This document shows positions 1-6,232 of a stretch of DNA of 7,459 bases, in pieces. Each line of letters starts with the position of its first letter. Within the stretch, counting starts at the first letter, position 1. The position numbers and the translations under genes were made by a program. The DNA is from Prevotella sp. (GTDB lineage Bacteria; Bacteroidota; Bacteroidia; Bacteroidales; Bacteroidaceae). Location: assembly GCA_003483565.1 (NCBI GenBank), contig DMYZ01000241.1, positions 8,047 to 15,505 of the forward strand. Reading direction: 5' to 3'. Under the pieces are notes generated by a model, which was given only the letters and a program-made list of their open reading frames with translations, was not told the DNA's origin and did no database searches.

Positions 1-7
1 AAAAAAT

Positions 8-1153
8 ATGATTACCAACATGAAAAGCACACTCATTGTCAGGATGACGTGTGCTTTGTTATTTGTCGTTTTGACATTCGTCTATCTTTACGATTATCAG
101 GCAGGGGTGCTTGCCATGGCCCAGCATGTACTTAGTAACGGACAGACTGTGTACAATCGTACGATCGGAGCAGTGCTAATCACACTGACTATGTATTTTC
201 TTCATTTAGGCGTCTATGCTATAACTCGCTTGAAGAGAAGAACATATGCACTCACTTATTTTCCGTCCGTACTTATCCTTACGTTAATTACAGATATAGG
301 TCCAAATATTGACAGGGGAATACATCTTGGTGGCTGGTGGCTCACAATTCCTCTACTACTCATTATTTTTGTTATTCTGGTCTATGTAGCTAAAGAATAT
401 TTACCTTTAGAACAAGAAATACAATACAATGGCTTTTGGAGTCAGATGATGTGGATGAATCTATTGCAACTGGTAGCAATGTTTATGTTTCTCGGACTTT
501 TTAGCAACCATAATGATGTCTTCCATTATCGTATGAATATGGAACAGCAGATGATAAAAGGAGATTTTGCCGGAGCATTAAAGGAAGGTAATGATGCACT
601 GAGTACAGACAGTAGCCTCACGATGCTTCGTATATGGTCATTAAGCAAAACAGGTCAACTGGCAGAACGTCTTTTCTGGTATCCTGTTGTCGGCGGCAGC
701 CGCGCCTTGCTTCCCGACAGTGTAACGACGAAGGCGATGGTATATCCAGAAGACAGCATTCTGTGGGGACTGGGAGTGAAATACATTCAAAAAATGACAC
801 CTATGCATTATCTTAAATTTATGGAAGATCATCATGTAGCCAAAGCACCTGCCAGAGATTATCTTCTGATGGGATATCTGCTCGACAAGGATTTGGATGG
901 ATTTGTAGCTAATTTGGGGAAATATTATAAGATCAACGGAAAACTTCCAAAACATTATCGTGAAGCCCTCGTTCTTTATACACATCGACGTGCTCATCCT
1001 CACATAGTATATCATCTCAATGTCATGGATGCGGATTTTCAAGATTACCAGACCATGGAGCACCAGTATACTGATCCCCGTGAACGACAGAACATGTTGC
1101 ATGATACTTATGGCAATACTTACTGGTATTACTGGCAATATGGAAATAAATAA
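8..1153 (+). CDS. DUF6057-like multi-pass membrane protein with TPR-like region
   Basis: The 381-residue product has about five hydrophobic segments (roughly residues 9-28, 52-73, 80-96, 110-128 and 147-165). A soluble part follows from about 170. Residues 170-220 look like a TPR-type helical repeat (a MIKGDFAGALKEGNDAL stretch), and the end is rich in Tyr and Trp. This layout recalls the Bacteroidales family DUF6057, whose function is not established; the assignment is from memory of the family's appearance. Only 7 nt lie upstream, so neither promoter nor true start can be judged; Met5 (codon at 20) is an alternative start just before the first membrane segment. The next gene begins 24 nt downstream on the same strand, suggesting an operon. 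The frame is intact; the gene is certain, its family fairly likely, its role unknown. Confidence 0.8.
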   Translation: MITNMKSTLIVRMTCALLFVVLTFVYLYDYQAGVLAMAQHVLSNGQTVYNRTIGAVLITLTMYFLHLGVYAITRLKRRTYALTYFPSVLILTLITDIGPNIDRGIHLGGWWLTIPLLLIIFVILVYVAKEYLPLEQEIQYNGFWSQMMWMNLLQLVAMFMFLGLFSNHNDVFHYRMNMEQQMIKGDFAGALKEGNDALSTDSSLTMLRIWSLSKTGQLAERLFWYPVVGGSRALLPDSVTTKAMVYPEDSILWGLGVKYIQKMTPMHYLKFMEDHHVAKAPARDYLLMGYLLDKDLDGFVANLGKYYKINGKLPKHYREALVLYTHRRAHPHIVYHLNVMDADFQDYQTMEHQYTDPRERQNMLHDTYGNTYWYYWQYGNK

Positions 1154-1177
1154 AATAACAAATTAGAATTTATAAAA

Positions 1178-1708
1178 ATGAAGAAGATATTAGTTTTAAT
1201 AGTGACGGTCTTAGGGTTGTATATCCCGTCACAGATGGAAGCACAAGATGTACTGAAATATTTGATGAAAACCAATACAGCTATTTGCAATGACTCCACC
1301 AAAGATATAAACACCCGCAAAATTGCAGTGTTCAAAGTTGATGAGCTGACCTATTTGCAGACGCAGGCTTTTCCGGCAGCATCTATCCTCAATCAGGAAG
1401 CCGACTCCGTCCGTCTGAACACCATCAACAGTGCCGTCAAGTTGCTCAACGAGCAGAGTCTTGCCATGAATACATACGTGAATCTGTTCCTGAAACGCCT
1501 TAGCGACTGCAAAAAGAGAAATCGAGACAAAGTATCCTATATATTTAAGCATGCTACCCTTGACAACAGCATGTGGCATGATATGGACAAGGATTTGGTG
1601 ATGTCATATTATGACCGTTCTGATTATCCTATCCAGTTCTGCCTTGATTGTGACTGGGAAAAAGCTCTCGAATTCATCCGCACAATAGATTGGAGCCAAT
1701 ACGAATAG
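1178..1708 (+). CDS. Small secreted/periplasmic protein of unknown function
   Basis: The 176-residue product starts with a clear Sec signal peptide: MKK, a hydrophobic core at about residues 4-15, and a likely signal peptidase I site after Met-Glu-Ala at residue 22. No lipobox cysteine follows, so it should be soluble in the periplasm or exported rather than a lipoprotein. The mature part looks mostly helical and has four cysteines (37, 111, 155, 158), the last two forming a C-L-D-C motif. An even number of cysteines in an exported protein would allow two disulfides. I do not recognise the family. It lies 24 nt after the DUF6057-like gene and is probably co-transcribed with it, so the two may act together at the envelope; that is inference. 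No good Shine-Dalgarno is visible, only an A-rich stretch, as is usual in Bacteroidetes. Confidence 0.8.
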   Translation: MKKILVLIVTVLGLYIPSQMEAQDVLKYLMKTNTAICNDSTKDINTRKIAVFKVDELTYLQTQAFPAASILNQEADSVRLNTINSAVKLLNEQSLAMNTYVNLFLKRLSDCKKRNRDKVSYIFKHATLDNSMWHDMDKDLVMSYYDRSDYPIQFCLDCDWEKALEFIRTIDWSQYE

Positions 1709-1717
1709 ATTTGGTTA

Positions 1718-1766
1718 CATTTACATCAATTCTAAATTGACTGATAGAATAGAATTGATGTAAATG
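1718..1766. terminator. Perfect 17-bp inverted repeat between convergent genes, possible bidirectional terminator
   Basis: The arms CATTTACATCAATTCTA (1718-1734) and TAGAATTGATGTAAATG (1750-1766) are exact reverse complements, with a 15-nt loop. The hairpin begins 10 nt after one gene's stop and ends 20 nt before the stop of the converging glutaredoxin-like gene. That position suits a bidirectional terminator. However, neither side has an immediate T-tract, so a canonical rho-independent terminator is not shown. It could instead act as an mRNA 3'-end stabiliser. Confidence 0.5.
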
Positions 1767-1786
1767 GATAAATTAAATGTTGTTTA

Positions 1787-2083
1787 TCAGCATCCCGAAC
1801 CGTCGATATTACAGGAAGTTCCGTCTAAAGGGCGAGACTTCAAACCTACTTCTTCAGGCCTCAACGTAACAGATCCATCCTCTCTCACAAAGCAGGGTAT
1901 ACCGACATAGCCGTGCTTTCTTGATTCATTAAAAGCAGCATTATTATCACGCAGCCTTAAAAATTCCTTGAGCAGGCGTACATGTTCACCAATATCTATT
2001 ACTTGAAAGTTCTGGTCATTTTCTACTTGCGGATAAATGTACTTACAATCCATACAAGTTTTCATACTATAAATCTTAATCAT
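1787..2083 (-). CDS. Glutaredoxin-related thiol protein with extra cysteines
   Basis: The 98-residue product has a thioredoxin-fold start (MIKIYSMKTC) with the active-site pair C10-M-D-C13. The cis-proline element Gly-Ile-Pro is at 61-63, followed directly by Cys64. A long charged helix lies between them. The tail carries Cys91 and a C-terminal Cys98 in CNIDGSGC, giving five cysteines in a very small cytoplasmic protein. It resembles the group annotated as glutaredoxin-related protein (COG4545-like); the assignment is from motif layout. It likely works as a thiol-disulfide exchanger or handles metal or glutathione-like thiols, but its substrate is unknown. It begins 24 nt after the CDF exporter stop on the same strand, so the two are probably one operon, hinting at a link between metal export and redox state. 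Confidence 0.82.
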   Translation of the reverse strand: MIKIYSMKTCMDCKYIYPQVENDQNFQVIDIGEHVRLLKEFLRLRDNNAAFNESRKHGYVGIPCFVREDGSVTLRPEEVGLKSRPLDGTSCNIDGSGC

Positions 2084-2098
2084 ATTTTTCCTTTCTAT
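2084..2098 (-). promoter_or_regulatory. Ribosome binding site of the glutaredoxin-like gene
   Basis: On the minus strand the sequence AGAAAGGAAAAAT runs directly into the ATG at 2083. Its AAAGGA core is the clearest Shine-Dalgarno-like element in the window. It suggests that translation starts independently within the CDF transcript. Confidence 0.45.
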
Positions 2099-2107
2099 TA
2101 TTTATAA

Positions 2108-3211
2108 TTATTCTTCTGTATAGTTATGATCGATAACAAGCTGGAAATGGAGTCCCTGGAAATGTTTTTCCAGATCTTCTGTTTCATCATGAAAAAACTT
2201 GTCATAATCATAGACACTCCGGTTGGGCACAATGTCCAGCGTAACAACATGCTCATCCTTGTAATGATAAAATCCATGGATTGAAGCAATATAAGGCTTA
2301 TCAAGCAGATATGTCGTTACCTCTTTCTGAAGTGTTCCCATTTGATCTTTCAAGTTTATGGCATAAATGCCCACAGTAGAAATAATATTATGCTCCTTAT
2401 GGAGATAATAAGCTATTTTCCGGGTCAGTCCATGGATCTCACTGGCCGTCATAGTATCAGCAACATTAACATGCAATGAACCGATAATCGTCTCTGGACC
2501 ATAATAGTTCATAATAATATCAAATACACCATATACACCAGGAAAATTCATCACTTCATTACGGATATCATTGACAAGGGATTTAGGAACCCCTAACCCT
2601 AGAAGCTGATTAATCGGTGAACCAAGCAGTTTGAAGCCGGTTTTGATGATAAAAAGGGAGATAAGCAAACCGAAGATACCATCAAGATTAATCTTCCAGA
2701 CAAGCATGATAACAGCTGATACCAAAGTCAGCAAAGTCACGATTGCATCAAATATAGCATCAGCGCCACTTGCAACAAGTGAATCGCATTCCAGTTTTAC
2801 CCCTGCAGCTTTGACATAGCGTCCCAGAACAATCTTTACCCCAATAGCCACAATAATAACAACCAGCGTAAGCGTGGTATAGTCTGGTACCGTCGGATTA
2901 ATAATTTTCTTACCGGACTCTATCAAGGAAGAGAAACCAGCAATAATGATAATGATTGAAATGATTATGGCTGAGAAATATTCTATGCGTCCATGACCGA
3001 AAGGGTGCTTGGCATCGGCAGGACGGGCCGAAAGTTTTGTTCCTACGATAGTGATGACACTTGAGAGCACATCACTTAAATTATTCACGGCATCCATGAT
3101 AATAGCTATGGAACCGGAGATTAAACCCACCAGTGCTTTAAATGAAGCCAGAAATATATTGGCGATGACACCAACAATACTTGTGCGAATGATCTGTTCA
3201 TATCTGTCCAT
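2108..3211 (-). CDS. Cation diffusion facilitator (CDF) family metal exporter with extended, apparently doubled C-terminal domain
   Basis: The 367-residue inner-membrane protein should export a divalent metal by proton exchange. Six membrane segments fall at about 12-34, 36-57, 79-97, 114-131, 153-173 and 176-192. The metal-site positions read N43-x-x-x-D47 in TM2 (context MDAVNNLSD) and D151-x-x-x-D155 in TM5. Zinc carriers usually have His/Asp here, whereas the Asn/Asp plus Asp/Asp pattern resembles manganese-type CDFs such as MntE. The HPFGHGRIEY motif (69-78) between TM2 and TM3 is typical of the family. After a first cytoplasmic domain (about 205-280) comes a second similar segment (about 286-367, with IHGFYHY and LVIDHNY), making the protein longer than the usual ~300 residues. 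The frame stays open upstream to 3424, but the start at 3211 is preferred because family homology begins there and a -7 box precedes it. Confidence 0.9.
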   Translation of the reverse strand: MDRYEQIIRTSIVGVIANIFLASFKALVGLISGSIAIIMDAVNNLSDVLSSVITIVGTKLSARPADAKHPFGHGRIEYFSAIIISIIIIIAGFSSLIESGKKIINPTVPDYTTLTLVVIIVAIGVKIVLGRYVKAAGVKLECDSLVASGADAIFDAIVTLLTLVSAVIMLVWKINLDGIFGLLISLFIIKTGFKLLGSPINQLLGLGVPKSLVNDIRNEVMNFPGVYGVFDIIMNYYGPETIIGSLHVNVADTMTASEIHGLTRKIAYYLHKEHNIISTVGIYAINLKDQMGTLQKEVTTYLLDKPYIASIHGFYHYKDEHVVTLDIVPNRSVYDYDKFFHDETEDLEKHFQGLHFQLVIDHNYTEE

Positions 3212-3215
3212 GCAG

Positions 3216-3223
3216 CAAAGATA
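3216..3223 (-). promoter_or_regulatory. Bacteroidetes -7 box of the CDF/glutaredoxin unit
   Basis: On the minus strand TATCTTTG matches the Bacteroidetes sigma consensus TAnnTTTG. It ends only 4 nt before the ATG at 3211, so the predicted transcript start is at or within a base or two of the start codon. No convincing TTTG element is seen about 19-21 nt further upstream. Confidence 0.55.
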
Positions 3224-3306
3224 AAAAATAAATTTCAGAAATGATATTGTTATTAAACATTTCTTTGTGTACTTGTAATCTATTACTTTCATAATAACAG
3301 AAAGAT

Positions 3307-3337
3307 ATATTTTCCAATTGTTTTTATAGGAAAATAT
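3307..3337. repeat. 9-bp inverted repeat in the divergent promoter region, possible operator
   Basis: ATATTTTCC (3307-3315) and GGAAAATAT (3329-3337) are perfect inverted arms with a 13-nt spacer. They lie in the 154-nt region between the divergent CDF and GNAT genes. The right arm covers the place where the -33 element of the GNAT promoter would fall. A dimeric regulator site is possible, but AT-rich repeats of this size also arise by chance. Confidence 0.35.
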
Positions 3338-3349
3338 TCTAAAATATAC

Positions 3350-3357
3350 TACCTTTG
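3350..3357 (+). promoter_or_regulatory. Bacteroidetes -7 box of the GNAT/B3-B4 unit
   Basis: TACCTTTG matches TAnnTTTG and ends 8 nt before the ATG at 3366. This predicts a leader of only a few bases. It shares the longer string CTTTGCTG with the opposing CDF promoter. The -33 element is weak: the nearest TTG (3318-3320) is too far away at 29 nt. Confidence 0.55.
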
Positions 3358-3365
3358 CTGTTAAT

Positions 3366-3824
3366 ATGAAATATAAATTTAAAATAGAAACAGCAACTTC
3401 GGATGATGTTGAAACTCTTGTCAACTTTCAACTTGCAATGGCCAAAGAATCCGAAGACACCAGACTGGATTATGCTACGGTGCGAGAGGGGATAAAGACC
3501 GGCATTGATGATGATGACAAAGCTATCTATCTTGTGGCACGAAATGCAGAAAATGAAATTCTTGGTTCACTCATGCTCACAACGGAATGGTCTGACTGGA
3601 ACAACTGTTCATATTATTGGATACAGTCGGTGTATGTCCGCCCGGAATTTAGAAAAAAAGGCGTATTTACAGAACTCTTTGACTTTGCCAGGGTTATTGC
3701 ACAGTCAGATGGTGCAGGAAGTCTCAGACTTTATGTAGACAAAAATAATGCTGCAGCTCAAAAAGCATATCACAAATTAGGAATGCATGAGAGTCATTAT
3801 CTCATGTACGAATCTGAAAATTAA
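3366..3824 (+). CDS. GNAT family N-acetyltransferase
   Basis: The 152-residue product is a complete single-domain GNAT enzyme, which would transfer an acetyl group from acetyl-CoA to an amine. The opening IETATSDDVETLVNFQ (7-22) is the usual first strand and helix. Motif A is IQSVYVRPEFRKKGVF (86-101), with R96-x-x-G99-V-F as the pyrophosphate-binding loop. Motif B is YVDKNNAAAQKAYHKLGM (123-140). The substrate cannot be read from sequence. The length is normal and the start is supported by the family's N-terminus and by the -7 box upstream. The next gene follows after 9 nt, so they form an operon. The partner gene carries a tRNA-editing-type fold, so an amino-acid or aminoacyl substrate is conceivable, but that is inference. 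Confidence 0.92.
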   Translation: MKYKFKIETATSDDVETLVNFQLAMAKESEDTRLDYATVREGIKTGIDDDDKAIYLVARNAENEILGSLMLTTEWSDWNNCSYYWIQSVYVRPEFRKKGVFTELFDFARVIAQSDGAGSLRLYVDKNNAAAQKAYHKLGMHESHYLMYESEN

Positions 3825-3833
3825 ACTAGTCTT

Positions 3834-4502
3834 ATGAAAATTATAGTCACTGAAGAAATAGATTCTGTATGCCCGGATTTTGTCGGTGCCTGTCTGGAAG
3901 CCCGTGTGGAAAATTCTCCTTATTGCCAGCCCCTTTGGGACGAAATTAACAACTTAGGAGAGAAATACAGACAGACATTGACTACAGAGAGTCTGAAAGA
4001 TATAAATGGTATAGCGTTTACCCGCAAAGTATATCGCGCATGCGGCAAGGATCCGTCACGCTATCGTCCTGCCGCAGAAGCATTAATTAGAAGAATGTTA
4101 AAAGGAAAAACACTCTATCAGATTGATACACTTGTAGATATGATTAATCTGGCAAGTATATCTTTCGGCTACAGTATAGGAGGATTCGATGCTGACAAAA
4201 TTGTCGGTAACATACTGACACTTGGAATAGGAAAAGAAAACGAGCCTTATGAAGGCATCGGCCGGGGAGTGATGAATATAGCCGGACTGCCAGTATATCG
4301 TGATGTCCAAGGTGGAGTTGGTACACCGACATCCGATAATGAACGGACCAAAATCAGTCTGAAAACAACCCATCTTCTGGTACTGATCAACGGCTATGAC
4401 AGTGATGAAGATCATGTCCGCAGAAATGCAGAATACATTCAGCAACTTCTTCGCAAATATTGCAACAGCGATGGTGGCAACTACATCATCTATAGAGGCT
4501 GA
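3834..4502 (+). CDS. Stand-alone B3/B4 domain protein (PheRS beta editing-domain-like)
   Basis: The 222-residue soluble protein consists of essentially one B3/B4 domain, the fold that in the phenylalanyl-tRNA synthetase beta chain hydrolyses mischarged Tyr-tRNA(Phe). The recognisable core is FTRKVYRACGKDPSRYRPAAE (62-82, key residues R64, Y67, G71, P74, R76, R78), followed by a linker and IDTLVDMINLASISFGYSIG (97-116), then G117-D119. Both stretches are typical of free-standing members. No catalytic synthetase, tRNA-anchor or anticodon-binding parts are present. Free-standing B3/B4 proteins are widespread; trans-editing of mischarged tRNA is the usual suggestion, but the function of this branch is not established. 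It starts 9 nt after the GNAT stop without a clear Shine-Dalgarno, so translation is probably coupled. Its stop lies 15 nt from the converging kinase gene's stop. Confidence 0.88.
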   Translation: MKIIVTEEIDSVCPDFVGACLEARVENSPYCQPLWDEINNLGEKYRQTLTTESLKDINGIAFTRKVYRACGKDPSRYRPAAEALIRRMLKGKTLYQIDTLVDMINLASISFGYSIGGFDADKIVGNILTLGIGKENEPYEGIGRGVMNIAGLPVYRDVQGGVGTPTSDNERTKISLKTTHLLVLINGYDSDEDHVRRNAEYIQQLLRKYCNSDGGNYIIYRG

Positions 4503-4517
4503 ACAGATATGCTAATC

Positions 4518-6230
4518 TTAAATATTTAAACTTACAATAAAGCAACTCCCTTTTCCAATTTCACTTTCCACACGTATTGTACCTCCATGAGCTTCAACGA
4601 AATCTTTAGATATAGACAATCCTAATCCACTTCCCTGTACTTTCGTACCCGGAACTCTAAAATACCGGTCGAAAATAGTTTTATGGTAACGAGCATCAAT
4701 GCCTTTACCAAAATCGCGTACATAGATTTCTACTTTTCCATTTAGCTGCCGGGCTCCGACTATTATACGTGAATTTTCTGAAGAATAATGTATGGCATTA
4801 GACAAAAGATTGGTTATTACCCATGCAATTTTCTCATTATCTACAAAAATCTTTGGTATCTTTTCATCAGGATATTCCACTTCTATATTACATTTCCAAT
4901 GTTCTGCCAAAACTCTTGTAGCTTTAATGGCATAGTCAATGAGCTCTATGGGTTTTGTTATCTTAGGGTTTAAGTGAAGCACTCCTGCCTCCACTTGCGT
5001 CATTTTCAGTAATTCTCCCGTGATTTTGAGAAGTCTGTCGCTGTTATCTTGAATACTCTGTGCAAGTTCTTTCTGTTCAGAGTTCATATTTCCAATCCGA
5101 TTGTCCTCAAGTAACTTTAAGCTCATCAAAATAGCAGATATAGGTGTTTTTAATTCATGTGAGATGACCGAAATAAAATTGGTTTTAGCATTATCAAGCA
5201 TCTTGAATTTTGTTATATCTGTAAGTAATATTACTGTTCCTGAATTCCCGGAAAGGCTAAGGTAATGTACTTCATAATAACATTCCTTGTCATCGGAGTA
5301 TATCTTTAAAGGTTCTTCATTGTTGCTTTTCTCTCCTGTATTATTGTCATTCTGTTCAAGTCCACGTATAAGGCGACGTAAGAGGTCGTTGGAAAGAGAC
5401 AAATCCAGAGCAGACCTGTTGATTATCTTTTCTTCCTGAATATTTAATATCTGTGTTACAGCATCATTGGCAAAAAGTATATCTTTCTTATCATTAAGTC
5501 CCAGTATTGGTTCTTTTATAGCATTGATGACAGTCTCGAGATACTGTTTGGTCGATATAATCTTAGCCATACTACTTCTTTGAAATAGAGAAAGTTCTTC
5601 AGCCATATTATTGAATGATGTAGCTACATTGTTAAATTCAGATTTTTCTCCAAAATTAAGACGCTTATTATAATTGTGATTGGATATTTCTATGATTCCT
5701 TCCAGTAATTCTTTTATAGGTGATGTCAGCATCCTTGGAAATTTCAACAACATAAATATAGCAATGACGGAACTCATTATAGACAAAAATATTGTCCATA
5801 GTAAAGTGCTATGTGCCCCTTCAACAGCTGTTTCAGACTTCATTCTGATAGCATCCGTATTCATTTTTATAATATTGTTAATGGACTGCTCTAATTGCAT
5901 ACGGTTTCTTGACGTGTTCTTATGATGAAATGCTTCATAGGCATCAGCCAGTTGCCGGGTTATTTGTTTTTCATCCTTCTCGGTTTCATTAAGCTTCTGC
6001 CGTTTGAGATTTTGTGTGAATATTTGTGCAGCCTTTGCTGAATCACTGTCGTATAAAGAGATAGCATTCAGCATACGTTGTGCATACATTACAGAGTTAT
6101 AATTATCTTTAAGGATATTCTCTGTATTTATTTTCATCATTTGTGTAGACCATGAAGCGAAGAGACCCAAGCATACGATCACAATCATCAATACACCTAT
6201 AGACAATGTTATTTTATTTTTTGTTTTCAT
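4518..6230 (-). CDS. Membrane sensor histidine kinase (HAMP-PAS-HisKA-HATPase) paired with KdpD
   Basis: The 570-residue kinase has membrane segments at about 7-27 and 142-163 flanking a helical periplasmic region of ~115 residues (a four-helix-bundle-type sensor). A HAMP linker (about 163-215) and a PAS domain (about 225-340) follow. The HisKA domain carries the phospho-acceptor H358 in VISHELKTPI. The ATPase domain shows the N box (N474, N478), G1 box D506-F-G-K-G510, F box IFDRYF (519-524) and G2 box G533-S-G-L-G537. All catalytic elements are intact. It begins 2 nt after the kdpD stop, so translation is almost certainly coupled. It lacks the four-helix membrane module and GAF domain of the classical KdpD C-terminus, so it replaces that half with a different kinase architecture. 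Its likely job is to phosphorylate a response regulator for potassium uptake genes; none is in the window. Confidence 0.92.
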   Translation of the reverse strand: MKTKNKITLSIGVLMIVIVCLGLFASWSTQMMKINTENILKDNYNSVMYAQRMLNAISLYDSDSAKAAQIFTQNLKRQKLNETEKDEKQITRQLADAYEAFHHKNTSRNRMQLEQSINNIIKMNTDAIRMKSETAVEGAHSTLLWTIFLSIMSSVIAIFMLLKFPRMLTSPIKELLEGIIEISNHNYNKRLNFGEKSEFNNVATSFNNMAEELSLFQRSSMAKIISTKQYLETVINAIKEPILGLNDKKDILFANDAVTQILNIQEEKIINRSALDLSLSNDLLRRLIRGLEQNDNNTGEKSNNEEPLKIYSDDKECYYEVHYLSLSGNSGTVILLTDITKFKMLDNAKTNFISVISHELKTPISAILMSLKLLEDNRIGNMNSEQKELAQSIQDNSDRLLKITGELLKMTQVEAGVLHLNPKITKPIELIDYAIKATRVLAEHWKCNIEVEYPDEKIPKIFVDNEKIAWVITNLLSNAIHYSSENSRIIVGARQLNGKVEIYVRDFGKGIDARYHKTIFDRYFRVPGTKVQGSGLGLSISKDFVEAHGGTIRVESEIGKGSCFIVSLNI

Positions 6231-6232
6231 CT

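Noticed and set aside
641..1138. Open frame of 165 codons on the minus strand inside the DUF6057-like gene
   Set aside because: It has no family resemblance and lies entirely antisense to a well-formed membrane protein gene; it is a shadow frame.
3212..3424. Upstream extension of the CDF reading frame by 71 codons, overlapping the GNAT start
   Set aside because: The extension does not resemble the family, covers the divergent promoter region, and family homology starts at MDRYEQIIRTS with a -7 box just upstream.
4098..4445. Open frame of 115 codons on the minus strand inside the B3/B4 gene
   Set aside because: It is antisense to a clearly recognised domain and shows no protein-like pattern of its own.
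4518..4529. AT palindrome TTAAATATTTAA at the kinase stop codon as a terminator
   Set aside because: It is too short and contains no G-C pairs, so a stable hairpin is not expected.
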